Shown here: positions 35,334-45,231 of the stretch, one piece after another | How positions within the stretch are numbered: the stretch's first letter is position 1 | How the letters are laid out: each line of letters begins with the position of its first letter | Origin: Pseudomonas sichuanensis | GTDB taxonomy: Bacteria > Pseudomonadota > Gammaproteobacteria > Pseudomonadales > Pseudomonadaceae | Assembly (NCBI RefSeq): GCF_003231305.1 | Contig: NZ_QKVM01000019.1 | Location: 34,501-98,500 of the forward strand | Length of the DNA stretch: 64,000 nt | Direction: 5' to 3' | Made by a program: the position numbers and the translations under genes | Notes under the pieces: model-generated | The model's input: the letters and a program-made list of their open reading frames with translations, nothing else | Databases searched by the model: none | What the model was told of the DNA's origin: nothing

Positions 35334-37678
35334 TGAACAACTATGCACAACCCGTGACCGTAGGTCGCCAGCAGTTCGACGGCCTCGGCCGCCCTCTGAA
35401 CATCGAATGCGGTGGCCGCACCACTGAGTATCACTATGCCGCCGGCCAGCTGCCGCCCACCCATAACATCCTGGCTGATGGCAAACGTGTGGATTTCCGT
35501 TATCTCAAGGCCCTGGAGAACCTGGTCGAACAGATTCTCCCCGCCGGTGAAGCCGCCCATGGCTTCAGCTATGACCGCACCCTGGGTACTACCACCTCGG
35601 CCAGCGGCCCGCTGGGCGTACAGCAGATGACTTTCACCGCTGCCGGCAAGCCGCGGACCGACACCTGGACGGTTGATGGCCAGGACCATGTCACCACTTG
35701 GCGCCACAGCCTCGGTGGCCTGCAGCTTGGCTTCGAAGACGCCGCCGGTGTGGACCATCAGCGCGCGTTCGACAGCGCCGGCCGCCTGCAACGGATCACC
35801 GTCGGCAGCGTCACCAGTGAGATCGGTTACGATGCCTTCTCCCGCCCGCACACTTACACCACCCGTGACACGGTCAGCGGTACCCGCCTGACCCAGACCC
35901 TGACCTATGACGGCCTTGGCCGGGAACATACCCGGACTTATGACGCCGTGGTCGAAGGCCAATCCAGCCGCAAGGTGCAGACGCTGACCTACACCGACCT
36001 CGACCAGCTCAAGAGCCGCCGCTGGGACGACAGCTCGGTGCAGGGTGAGGAGCGCTTCACCTATGATCGCCACGGCCGTTTGAACACCTACGAGGCCGAC
36101 CCCGCGGTGGCGCCGAAGGATCCCTTCGGTAACCTGGTGGTCAAGCAGGTGTTCCGCCTGGATGCACTGGATTGCTATATAGACGTGGTCTCTACGTTCG
36201 CCGACAACAGCAGCGATACCGCGACCTTCGAGTACCAAAACGGCAGCGACCCAACCCAGGTCACCCGCATAGCTCACACCCATGCCAGCTGGCCCAGGCA
36301 GATCGACCTGACCTATGACGCACGCGGGCGCCTCGAGCGTGACAGCCTGGGCCGCGTGCTGACCTGGGATGGCCAGGACCGCCTGCTCAGCGTCAGCTAC
36401 CGGGGCCAGACCTGCACCTACGGGTATGACCCGGCTGGCAATTTGTGCGACCGCAGGGTCGATGGCCAGCTTACCCGCAGCTTCCACGCCGCCAACAGCC
36501 TCACCCACGAACTGCGCGGTGAGGAACAGTTGCGGCTGATCGGCGATGCTGGCCAGCTGTTCGCAGTCGACCGGCTGGCCGCCGGTGTTCATCGGGCTAC
36601 CCTGCTCGGCTGCGATGCCCAGGGCAGTGTGCGGCTGGAGGCCGATGAGGCGTTGCGCCAGTACCACTACACAGCCCACGGGGCCGATGCAGGCCCATCG
36701 CAAAGCGCCGCCAACCCGTTCGGCTTTGCAGGCGAGCGCCGTGAGCCACTCACTGGCTGGTACATCGCGGCAGGTTACCGGCCCTATGACCCGGTGCTGA
36801 TGACTTTCCTTGCGCCTGATAGCGCCAGCCCCTTCGGGCGGGGTGGGCTCAACCCCTACGGTTATTGCGGCGGGGACCCGGTCAACCGCTACGACCCGGA
36901 TGGGCACAGTTGGTTCAAATGGGTTGCCCTTGGGTTTGCCGTGGCCGCCATGGCCATAGCACTTGCTCCCCTTGCGCCAGCGCTCACTGCCGCTTTCGCC
37001 GCTGGAGCAGCGGCCAGTGCGTTGGGTAGTGGCGTAGTCGGGACAGTTGCCGCTGCTGGTTTGGCCTTCGGCGTCACCGCGTATACGACTGCAGGCGTAC
37101 TGGGAACGATTGCGGCAGCAGCCAGTGTCGTAAAATTAGGCACCATGGTAGCCGGCCTAGCAATCACGGCGAATAACCCCGACTCAAAGGCCGCAAAAAT
37201 TCTTGGATATGTGGAATTTGGTGCAGGTCTTGTTGGAACTGCCGCCTCCTTTGGTAGTGCGGCGCCTAAGGCTTACGAGGCTTTCAAATCGTCCAAAGGC
37301 GTATATCAAACCCTTCACAACGCCGAGACCTGGCTTAAACCCTTGGGTGCCCCCGCTGCAGCTGTGGCATCGACATTAACTACTGTGGAAAAGTTCACCG
37401 CGCCACCTGCCAAGGCACCAGCCCAGGAAGATCCTGTCCAGACAGCACAACAAGGCCCTGTGGCTGCTACCAATAGCCAGTCCAGGCAGATCGGTCCTCG
37501 TGAGGAACAAGTGGCCCAAGCCAATCGGGCTTCACTGCCAGCCTCGCAGCGAGCCGAGACCGGGCCGTCGCAACGAATAACCGAAATCATCAGTCGATCT
37601 GGGGCCCCGTCCCTGTTCGAGAAACGCCGAAATGCTGGCGCTGGAGACAATCCACCGGTTAGCCGGCAGTTCCGCTAA
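35330..37678 (+). CDS. RHS repeat protein with core domain and membrane-spanning variable C-terminus
   Basis: A 782-residue protein. Residues 1-460 are YD repeats (TYDGLGREHTRTYDA, TYDARGRLERDSLGR). Residues about 461-525 are the RHS core with NPFGFAGERREPLTGWYIAAGYRPYDP and NPYGYCGGDPVNRYDPDG, where the shell self-cleaves in relatives. After that the variable end has a long Ala/Gly-rich hydrophobic block (residues 528-615) and a polar tail. GC content and codon use drop after about base 37,100, typical of exchanged effector ends. The upstream GTGGAG and stop/start overlap suggest coupling to the first half. No immunity gene is seen downstream. Effector activity not recognised. Confidence 0.87.
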   Translation: MMNNYAQPVTVGRQQFDGLGRPLNIECGGRTTEYHYAAGQLPPTHNILADGKRVDFRYLKALENLVEQILPAGEAAHGFSYDRTLGTTTSASGPLGVQQMTFTAAGKPRTDTWTVDGQDHVTTWRHSLGGLQLGFEDAAGVDHQRAFDSAGRLQRITVGSVTSEIGYDAFSRPHTYTTRDTVSGTRLTQTLTYDGLGREHTRTYDAVVEGQSSRKVQTLTYTDLDQLKSRRWDDSSVQGEERFTYDRHGRLNTYEADPAVAPKDPFGNLVVKQVFRLDALDCYIDVVSTFADNSSDTATFEYQNGSDPTQVTRIAHTHASWPRQIDLTYDARGRLERDSLGRVLTWDGQDRLLSVSYRGQTCTYGYDPAGNLCDRRVDGQLTRSFHAANSLTHELRGEEQLRLIGDAGQLFAVDRLAAGVHRATLLGCDAQGSVRLEADEALRQYHYTAHGADAGPSQSAANPFGFAGERREPLTGWYIAAGYRPYDPVLMTFLAPDSASPFGRGGLNPYGYCGGDPVNRYDPDGHSWFKWVALGFAVAAMAIALAPLAPALTAAFAAGAAASALGSGVVGTVAAAGLAFGVTAYTTAGVLGTIAAAASVVKLGTMVAGLAITANNPDSKAAKILGYVEFGAGLVGTAASFGSAAPKAYEAFKSSKGVYQTLHNAETWLKPLGAPAAAVASTLTTVEKFTAPPAKAPAQEDPVQTAQQGPVAATNSQSRQIGPREEQVAQANRASLPASQRAETGPSQRITEIISRSGAPSLFEKRRNAGAGDNPPVSRQFR

Positions 37679-37743
37679 CCCACCGCGCTATGCCTTGATG
37701 TTGAGAGGCGTCAGGGCGTAGCGCTTTGGGTAGTGTTCAAAAC

Positions 37744-37768
37744 GCAGTGCCAGGTCCCCTGGCACTGC
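37744..37768 (-). terminator. Terminator of the KGG gene
   Basis: GCAGTGCCAGG-TCC-CCTGGCACTGC, an 11-bp perfect stem; read on the minus strand it is followed by GTTTTG. It lies 10 bases after the stop of the minus-strand KGG gene and may also stop RHS transcription from the other side. Confidence 0.7.
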
Positions 37769-37778
37769 TGGGCCTCAC

Positions 37779-37970
37779 TTACGAGCGGCCGCCCTTGCGG
37801 CCCGACTCGCTACTCTGGCGGTTATCTCCACCGGTGCTTTGCCCACCTTTACGCCCGGCTTCGGCGGCTTTGTCGCGGTCATTGGCGAAATTCCCAGGGT
37901 TCTTGCTGCCTCCCTGGTGGCCCATCTTGTCGCTGTCCTTGCCCATCCGGTCATTGTCTTTGTTAGCCAT
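37779..37970 (-). CDS. KGG-motif general stress protein (YciG/GsiB-like)
   Basis: A 63-residue, very hydrophilic protein with two AGRKGG/SGRKGG repeats (DRDKAAEAGRKGGQST, SSESGRKGGRS). This matches the KGG family of stress-induced, probably disordered proteins. ATG 37970 is preceded by GAGG; a codon pair further upstream (MMI) is possible but less likely. Usually expressed under desiccation or stationary phase; exact role unknown. Confidence 0.8.
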   Translation of the reverse strand: MANKDNDRMGKDSDKMGHQGGSKNPGNFANDRDKAAEAGRKGGQSTGGDNRQSSESGRKGGRS

Positions 37971-38181
37971 GATCATCAACCTCGTTTGGCTTGGGGATGC
38001 ACGGTTACGTGCCGTACATGGTGTGGGAGTACGGCGATAACGGTGGATTCGGTTTATTGCGGATTCATCGGACCGGTGGCGCTAAACAAGCGACGACGGT
38101 GTATTTGGTGCGCAAGCAGAAATTGCATCGGCGCACTGCCGCTGCGATTTACCTCGGTGCCTGGCACGGGCTATGCCCCTG

Positions 38182-38206
38182 TTCGCGGGTGAACCCGCTC
38201 CCACAG
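38182..38206 (+). repeat. Single REP unit
   Basis: TTCGCGGGTGAACCCGCTCC followed by CACAG. One copy without the usual inverted partner nearby, with a GTGAAC variant in the loop. Confidence 0.7.
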
Positions 38207-38273
38207 AACGAGGGGACGCCTGCTTCGCGACACATCTGTTGACCCCTTCCATGAATGTGCTTAACCTTTGCGC

Positions 38274-38293
38274 AACCTACCGGTCGGTAGGTT
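38274..38293. promoter_or_regulatory. 20-bp perfect palindrome, probable TetR operator
   Basis: AACCTACCG-GT-CGGTAGGTT lies 28-47 bases before the exporter start. The downstream TetR gene is co-transcribed with the exporter, so this palindrome is the natural site for autorepression. The form ACCTACCGGTCGGTAGGT is typical of TetR-type operators. Confidence 0.75.
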
Positions 38294-38320
38294 TCTTTTT
38301 GCCCAATGGATTTCGCTGTC

Positions 38321-39520
38321 ATGCCCACCCACTCAAACCTGCGCTTCGCCGCCTCCCTCGCCTTGATCGGCGCCCTCGGCCCTTCGGCCATCGACATGTA
38401 CCTGGCCAGCCTCCCGGAGATGGCTCGCGACTTCGGCACCGGCTATCCCCAGGTGCAACTGACCCTGACCGTGTTCCTCCTGGCCATGGGCGCCGGGCAG
38501 CTGCTGTTCGGCCCGCTGGTGGATGCGCTGGGACGGCGCCGGCCGTTGCTGGTGGGGTTGCTGGTGTTCACGGTCACCTCGCTGGCTGCGGCGGCGGCCA
38601 ACTCACTGGAGGCGCTGCTGCTGGCACGGCTGATCCAGGGCCTGGCCAGCGCGCTGACCCTGGTGGTGATCATGAGCATGGTGCGCGACGTCGCCGACGG
38701 CGCACGGGCGGCACAGATCTTCGCCCTGCTGATGACCATCGAAGGCCTGGCACCGATCCTCGCCCCGGCGCTGGGCGGCGTGGTGGATGCCGCCTGGGGC
38801 TGGCGGGCGATCATGCTGGTGCTCGCTGGGCTCGGCCTGTTGACCCTGCTCAACTCGGCCCTGGCGCTGGGTGAAACCTTGCCCATCGCGCAGCGTGTGC
38901 GCCTGGCGCCGCGCAGCGTGTTGCGCACTTATGCGCGCATCGCCCGTGACGGTGCTTTCCTGCGCCCGGCGCTGGCGCTGTCGGCGGTGTTCTTCTTCCT
39001 GTTCGCCTACATCGCCGGTTCCGCCTACGTGTACCAGCAGCATTTCGGGCTTACCAGCACCCAGTTCGGCATGCTGTTCGGCGCCTGTGGCGTGGCCATT
39101 CTGCTGGGCGCTGCAGGCTCGGGCCTTTGGGTGAAGCGCCACGGCGTGGCCCGGATGGCCTGGTGGGGCGCGCTGTGCATGGGTGCGGGTGCACTGCTGA
39201 CGGTGGTGGGCGGCGGTTTGCCGGTGCTGCTGGGCGGCGTGGTGCTTGCACTGTTCGGTCTGGGCATCTGCGAGGCCACGCTGATGGCCCTGGCGATGTC
39301 CTCGCAACACCGCGATGTCGGCTCCACCGCCGCGCTGCTCGGTGCCCTGCAACTGGTGATCTCGTCCAGCGCCACGCCCTTGGCCGGGCACCTGGCGACC
39401 CTCGGCCCGCAGGCCTGGGCCTGGCTGTTGGCCGCAGCCGCCGTGGTCATCCTGGGTTTGACCCGCGCCGCCCTGGCAAAGACAATCAGCGCCTCGAACT
39501 GCAGCGTCAACCCGGAGTGA
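38321..39520 (+). CDS. Bcr/CflA-type drug efflux MFS transporter
   Basis: A 399-residue 12-helix permease. GALGPSAIDMYLASLPEMAR and GQLLFGPLVDALGRRRPLL are the Bcr/CflA signatures for proton-driven drug export. It may start at ATG 38306, five codons earlier; neither start has a strong ribosome site. The TetR gene follows directly, and the palindrome upstream suggests repression. Confidence 0.88.
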   Translation: MPTHSNLRFAASLALIGALGPSAIDMYLASLPEMARDFGTGYPQVQLTLTVFLLAMGAGQLLFGPLVDALGRRRPLLVGLLVFTVTSLAAAAANSLEALLLARLIQGLASALTLVVIMSMVRDVADGARAAQIFALLMTIEGLAPILAPALGGVVDAAWGWRAIMLVLAGLGLLTLLNSALALGETLPIAQRVRLAPRSVLRTYARIARDGAFLRPALALSAVFFFLFAYIAGSAYVYQQHFGLTSTQFGMLFGACGVAILLGAAGSGLWVKRHGVARMAWWGALCMGAGALLTVVGGGLPVLLGGVVLALFGLGICEATLMALAMSSQHRDVGSTAALLGALQLVISSSATPLAGHLATLGPQAWAWLLAAAAVVILGLTRAALAKTISASNCSVNPE

Positions 39521-39525
39521 CCGCC

Positions 39526-40119
39526 TTGAAAGCCCTGACCCCTTCCGCCGCACGCATTTGCGACCACGCCGCCGAGCATTTTGCCGAACATGGCTACGAC
39601 GGTTCGTCGCTGAACGAAATCGCGGCCCAGGCGGGCATGCGCAAGGCCTCGCTGTATGCGCACTTCGCCAACAAGGATGCGTTGTTCGTGTGTGCGTTCG
39701 AGCGTGCCCTGGCCGAGGAGACCGCCTATGTCGAAGCCGGGTTCGGCCATGAGGCCGCTGGCCGCGAGGCACCGGGGCACTGGCATCCGCTGCACCTGGC
39801 AGAACGTTACGCGGGCTCGGCCAATTTGCGCTTCGTGCTGCGCAGTGCGTTCCTGCCGCCGGCGCCGATACGGTCGATCGTGACCAGCGGGTTCGAGGCC
39901 TATCTGGAGCAGATTCGCCTGGGCTTCTGCCAGGCCCTGCGCGAGCGGCATGCCTGGGCGCGCAGCGATGGCAACAAGCTGGAGCTGTATGGGGATGCTT
40001 ATCTGGGGATTATCGACAGCCTGCATGTGGAGCTGCTGTATGCGAACCCGGCGGTGTATGCGCGGCGGGCGGCGTCGTTGTTGAAGATTCTGGATGATTC
40101 GTTGGGGTTGGCGGGGTGA
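39526..40119 (+). CDS. TetR-family repressor of the exporter
   Basis: A 197-residue TetR protein. The helix-turn-helix is in AAEHFAEHGYDGSSLNEIAAQAGMRKASLYAHFANKDALF, interrupted here only for listing. No ATG fits. TTG 39526 has CGGAG 8 bases upstream; GTG 39517, overlapping the exporter stop as GTGA, is the alternative. Probably represses the upstream exporter and itself through the palindrome at 38274-38293. Ligand unknown. Confidence 0.86.
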   Translation: MKALTPSAARICDHAAEHFAEHGYDGSSLNEIAAQAGMRKASLYAHFANKDALFVCAFERALAEETAYVEAGFGHEAAGREAPGHWHPLHLAERYAGSANLRFVLRSAFLPPAPIRSIVTSGFEAYLEQIRLGFCQALRERHAWARSDGNKLELYGDAYLGIIDSLHVELLYANPAVYARRAASLLKILDDSLGLAG

Positions 40120-40170
40120 CGGGGCCGGTGGGTACAGGGCGGGAGACAGGGTGAGGGCTGCCAGGCGCCT

Positions 40171-40472
40171 GCCACAATCCTTGCAGCGCCTATGAGATCG
40201 AGCGCCGCCCGCGCGGCGCTTCGCGGGTAAACCCGCTCCCACCGTTTGTTTCGGGCCAATTATTCCTGTGAAAGTACCGGCGCCTGCCTTGGTGCATGTC
40301 TTGAGTCATGTGGGGCGGCGGCAACGCACACGCTGAAACCGCGTCGTGCCAACAAGGCGGACCTGGTGATGGCACAGGAGAGACTGGCCCGAAACAGACT
40401 GTGGGAGCGGGTTTACCCGCGAAGCGCCGCGCGGGCGGCGCTCGATCTTGAGGGCGCTGCAAGGATTGTGGC
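40171..40472. repeat. 88-bp inverted repeat, composite REP element
   Basis: Left arm 40171-40258 and right arm 40385-40472 are near-perfect reverse complements around about 126 bases. Each arm contains a REP unit (TTCGCGGGTAAACCCGCTCC) next to the other dispersed unit (28 bases at 40181-40208, also at 30746-30773). The centre has no recognisable gene. It resembles a REPIN-like or BIME-like compound element. Confidence 0.85.
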
Positions 40473-40562
40473 GGGCACCTGGTGGCCCTCACCCAATCTT
40501 TCGACATGCACCTGGTGGCCCACATACCAACTCAAACCATGCCCACCAACGCCCCCGCCCCC

Positions 40563-40985
40563 TCACGGCTGGATCTTCTTCAACTCATTGAGCAACCCCA
40601 TCAACTGCTCCAGCTTGTCCGCCCCGAACTGGCGCTGGATCTCCTGGTAATTGCGCTCCATTTCCTCGCTCATCGCCAAAAACGCCTGCTGCCCGCGCAC
40701 GGTCAGGCTGATGAAGATCCGCCGCTGATCCTCAGGCGACTTGCGCCGCCCCACCAGCCCATCACGCTCCAGGCGCTTGAGCACGCCGCTCATGCTTGGC
40801 TTGAGAATGCACGCCAGATCCGCCAATTGGTGGCTCTCCAGCTCGCCCTGCTGGCGCAGGATGCGGATCACCCGCCATTGCTGTTCGGTAAGGTCATGGG
40901 CATTGAGGGCCGGGCGGAAGAACGCCATGGTCGCTTCACGGGCCTGCAGCAGGGTCAATGTCAGGGAGGGTCTTGGGATGGTCAT
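40563..40985 (-). CDS. hpaR: HpaR, MarR-family repressor of homoprotocatechuate degradation
   Basis: A 140-residue MarR protein with ANALHDLTEQQWRVIRILRQ-like helices and a winged helix in LACILKPSMSGVLKRLERDGLV. Location beside hpaA and hpaG, and its similarity to HpaR (PSLTLTLLQAREATMAFFRP), identify it. HpaR represses the hpaG operon until homoprotocatechuate-type ligands bind. Its upstream sequence shares a motif with the hpaG promoter. Confidence 0.92.
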   Translation of the reverse strand: MTIPRPSLTLTLLQAREATMAFFRPALNAHDLTEQQWRVIRILRQQGELESHQLADLACILKPSMSGVLKRLERDGLVGRRKSPEDQRRIFISLTVRGQQAFLAMSEEMERNYQEIQRQFGADKLEQLMGLLNELKKIQP

Positions 40986-40997
40986 CGGGCTCAGCTG

Positions 40998-41013
40998 GTT
41001 TTATTAAGATATT
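40998..41013 (-). promoter_or_regulatory. Candidate HpaR operator upstream of hpaR
   Basis: On the minus strand AATATCTTAATAAAAC, 13-28 bases before the hpaR start. It closely matches AACATCTTAATTATAAC in the hpaG promoter, as expected for autorepression. Confidence 0.5.
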
Positions 41014-41160
41014 AATGAAGTGAAATACATTTGCACCCGGCCTGTCCAGCCCCTGTGAAAAGTACCAGCGCTCCTGGCTAACGCCCATTCTCGCTGCAAC
41101 CGGGCCATTGCACGATTGGCTTGAAGCTCAAGGCTTGGAGCAGGTCATTCGATGCACCCA

Positions 41161-42063
41161 TCACCGCAACGCCGCTTGCCGCTGGCGGTACTCCCCCGGC
41201 GTCATCTGCGCATGGCGCTGGAAGAACCGACTGAAATACGCCGGGTCCTTGAAGCCCAGCTGGTAGCAGATCTCGTTGGCCGAACCGCCCGTATACAGCA
41301 ACAGGCGCCGCGCCTCCTGCATCAAGCGCTCGAACACCAGGCGCTTGGACGGCAGGTCGGCGATGCGCCGGCACACGTCATTCAGCCGCGCTTCGGTCAC
41401 GCCCAGCGCCGTGGCGTAAGCCGGCAACGCCCAGTGCTCCAGGTAATGGCGCTCGATCAACTCGTTGAAGCGGTGAAACAGCTGCAAGTCCTCGTGCCGC
41501 GCCGGCATCGCCTCCAGCGAGTTGGCACACAGCCGCAGCAGGCTGATCATCACCAGCCGCGCCAGGTCCTGCAGGGCGGTGCCCTGCCCCGCCAGGCCAT
41601 GGCCGACCTCACTGCCGAGCAGGTCGAACAATTGCGCCAGCCGATGCGCCTCTTCGCGCGCCTGCCCTTGCAAATGCCCAAGGGCAACACACGCAGGTTG
41701 CAGTCGCGGCGCGCTGATCAGCCCGGGCTCGGCCTCCAGCAGTTGCCACACCAGTTGTTGGCGCACGGTCAGCACATGGCCATCGGCGTCGGCCTCGGTG
41801 ACAAAGGCATGGGGGATGGTCGGCGGGGTCAGGAAGAACATCGGCCCTGCCTCGTGGTAGCGCTGTTCGTCGAGGTACACCCGCACGCTGCCGGTCTTCA
41901 CGTAGTGCACCTGGAAGAAGCGGTCATGGCGGTGCACCGGCATGTTGCGACCGAAAAAGCCGGCCAGGTTGCCGAGCCGGTCGTAGTGCACCTCGCTGTC
42001 GCTGTAGCGCTGGTCGTAGACCTGACCGATGTTGATGTTGGGGATCGGCTGTCGTTCTTTCAT
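41161..42063 (-). CDS. hpaA: HpaA, AraC-family regulator of 4-hydroxyphenylacetate catabolism
   Basis: A 300-residue AraC/XylS protein. The N-terminal cupin-like sensor contains MPVHRHDRFFQVHYVKTGSV, and the C-terminal double HTH includes VTEARLNDVCRRIADLPSK and YFSRFFQRHAQMTPGEYR. In enterobacteria HpaA activates the hydroxylase genes in response to 4-hydroxyphenylacetate. ATG 42063 is the family start. Divergent from hpaG1, so it may control the C1/C2 hydroxylase elsewhere in the window as well. Confidence 0.92.
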   Translation of the reverse strand: MKERQPIPNINIGQVYDQRYSDSEVHYDRLGNLAGFFGRNMPVHRHDRFFQVHYVKTGSVRVYLDEQRYHEAGPMFFLTPPTIPHAFVTEADADGHVLTVRQQLVWQLLEAEPGLISAPRLQPACVALGHLQGQAREEAHRLAQLFDLLGSEVGHGLAGQGTALQDLARLVMISLLRLCANSLEAMPARHEDLQLFHRFNELIERHYLEHWALPAYATALGVTEARLNDVCRRIADLPSKRLVFERLMQEARRLLLYTGGSANEICYQLGFKDPAYFSRFFQRHAQMTPGEYRQRQAALR

Positions 42064-42132
42064 TGTTGTTCTCGTACCGGTGGAACAGGCCGGGCGATGC
42101 ATCGTAGCACTGCCCGGCGAGCGGGGAATGCC

Positions 42133-42161
42133 TTGACGATCGTTAACATCTTAATTATAAC
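42133..42161 (+). promoter_or_regulatory. hpaG promoter with overlapping HpaR-like operator
   Basis: TTGACG (42133-42138), 17-base spacer, TATAAC (42156-42161): a good sigma-70 promoter. AACATCTTAATTATAAC (42145-42161) covers spacer and -10 and matches the sequence before hpaR. GTTAAC occurs at 42142 and again at 42162. Repression by HpaR at this site is the natural inference. Confidence 0.7.
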
Positions 42162-42226
42162 GTTAACACATTAACAAAAACGCAATGAAGCGTCCCCGGG
42201 CGCTTCGCCTTCCGCAGGAGAAAAGC

Positions 42227-42901
42227 ATGAGCCGTGCCTTGCACGAGGTCGCCACCGGCAGCCTGTTCGGCGTTGCCCTGAACTACCAGGGCTTGCTGCA
42301 GCAGCACCTGGCGTCCTTCCATGAAGCCCCGTACCAGCAGCCGCCGGTCAAGCCGGTGCTGTTCATCAAGACCCCAAACACCCGCAATGGCCATGCCCAG
42401 GCAGTTACCTACCCTGCGGGAGTCGAGCGCCTGCAACCTGGCCCGGCGCTAGGCGTGGTAATCGGCAAGGACGCCAGTCGGGTAACCGTCGAAAACGCCC
42501 TCGAGCACGTGGCCGGCTACACCATCGTCAACGAGTTCAGCCTGCCCGAAGACAGCTATTACCGCCCGGCCGTCAAGGCCAAGTGCCGCGACGGCTTCTG
42601 CCCGCTTGGGCCGCAGCTGGTACCGGCGGCGCAGGTGGGCAACCCCGACGCGCTGGGCATCCGCCTGTGGGTCAACGGCGAACTGCGTCAGCACAACAAC
42701 ACCGCCAACTGCGTGCGCAGCGTGGCCCGGCTGATCGCCGAAATCAGCGAGTTCATGACCCTGCATGCCGGCGACGTACTGATTACCGGCACCCCGGAAG
42801 GCCGCGTCGATGTGCTGCCCGGTGACCGCGTGACCGTCGAGATCGACGGCCTCGGCCAACTGACCAACCCCATCGTCGCCGAACAAGGACTCGCCCCATG
42901 A
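42227..42901 (+). CDS. hpaG1: HpaG1, first subunit/domain of OPET decarboxylase / HHDD isomerase
   Basis: A 224-residue fumarylacetoacetase-family protein. In E. coli HpaG is one two-domain protein; here the halves are separate genes, as is usual in Pseudomonas. Recognised by GVALNYQGLLQQHL, KTPNTRNGHAQAV and ITGTPEGRVDVLPGD. Together with HpaG2 it decarboxylates and isomerises 5-oxopent-3-ene-1,2,5-tricarboxylate. ATG 42227 follows CAGGAG and overlaps hpaG2 as ATGA. Confidence 0.93.
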   Translation: MSRALHEVATGSLFGVALNYQGLLQQHLASFHEAPYQQPPVKPVLFIKTPNTRNGHAQAVTYPAGVERLQPGPALGVVIGKDASRVTVENALEHVAGYTIVNEFSLPEDSYYRPAVKAKCRDGFCPLGPQLVPAAQVGNPDALGIRLWVNGELRQHNNTANCVRSVARLIAEISEFMTLHAGDVLITGTPEGRVDVLPGDRVTVEIDGLGQLTNPIVAEQGLAP

Positions 42902-43668
42902 AGCATGCCCGTATCCAGTTCGACGGCCAGGTCCACGCCGTCACGGTCGAAGACGACCACCTGCGCCTGGCCGATGGCCGTCTGGTGCATCAAGACCAGG
43001 TGACCTGGCTGCCACCGGCCACCGGCAGCATGTTCGCCCTGGGCCTGAACTACGCCGACCACGCCGCCGAGCTGGCCTTCACCCCGCCCACCGAGCCGCT
43101 GGCCTTCATCAAGTCGCCCGGCACCTACACCGGCCACGACCAGGTCACCTGGCGCCCGGACAACGTCAAGTACATGCACTACGAGTGCGAGCTGGTGGCG
43201 GTGATCGGCAAGCCGGCGCGCAACGTCAAGCGCGAGGACGCCCTCGCCTACCTGGCCGGCTACACGGTGTGCAACGACTACGCCATCCGCGACTACCTGG
43301 AGAACTACTACCGGCCCAACCTGCGGGTGAAGAACCGCGACGCCACCACCCCGGTCGGCCCGTGGATCGTCGATGCCAGCGATGTGCCAGACCCGTCGAA
43401 CCTGAAGCTGCGCACCTGGATCAACGGCGAGCTGAAGCAGGAGGGCACCACCGCCGACATGATCTTCGACATCCCCTACCTGATCGAATATTTCTCCAGC
43501 TTCATGACCCTGCAGCCCGGCGACATGATCGCCACCGGCACGCCGGAAGGCCTGGCCGACGTGGTGCCGGGCGATGAGGTGGTGGTGGAAGTGGAAGGCG
43601 TCGGCCGCCTGGTCAACCGTATCGTCAGCGAAGCCGAGTTCTTCGCCCGTAAAACCCAAGAGGCATGA
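42898..43668 (+). CDS. hpaG2: HpaG2, second subunit of OPET decarboxylase
   Basis: A 256-residue fumarylacetoacetase-family enzyme with the metal-binding pattern ALGLNYADHAAELAF, HYECELVAVIGK and the C-terminal ATGTPEGLADVVPGD. Overlaps hpaG1 by 4 bases and runs into hpaE. Complements HpaG1 in the homoprotocatechuate pathway. Confidence 0.93.
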   Translation: MKHARIQFDGQVHAVTVEDDHLRLADGRLVHQDQVTWLPPATGSMFALGLNYADHAAELAFTPPTEPLAFIKSPGTYTGHDQVTWRPDNVKYMHYECELVAVIGKPARNVKREDALAYLAGYTVCNDYAIRDYLENYYRPNLRVKNRDATTPVGPWIVDASDVPDPSNLKLRTWINGELKQEGTTADMIFDIPYLIEYFSSFMTLQPGDMIATGTPEGLADVVPGDEVVVEVEGVGRLVNRIVSEAEFFARKTQEA

Positions 43669-43670
43669 AC

Positions 43671-45131
<1,461 letters not shown>

Positions 45132-45135
45132 CGCC

Positions 45136-45200
45136 ATCGCGGGGCAAGCCCGCTCCCACGCTACACATGTTCCAGCGTGGGAGCGGGCTTGCCCCGCGAT
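45136..45200. repeat. REP-type inverted pair inside the hpa operon
   Basis: ATCGCGGGGCAAGCCCGCTC plus CCACGCT (45136-45162) and its reverse complement (45174-45200) form a 27-bp stem between hpaE and hpaD. It could reduce or stabilise readthrough in the operon. Confidence 0.9.
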
Positions 45201-45231
45201 GCGGCCACAACAACAATCACAGGAGATACCC

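Larger units (their letters stand above)
37971..38320. other. Intergenic region before the Bcr/CflA-type exporter
   Basis: No convincing gene. It contains a single REP unit (38182-38206, TTCGCGGGTGAACCCGCTCC plus CACAG) without an inverted mate, and the palindromic operator at 38274-38293. Confidence 0.6.

Noticed and set aside
32631..37678. Complete Tc insecticidal toxin locus
   Set aside because: No TcA gene and no SpvB/TcdB domains are present; only RHS-type repeats and core are seen.
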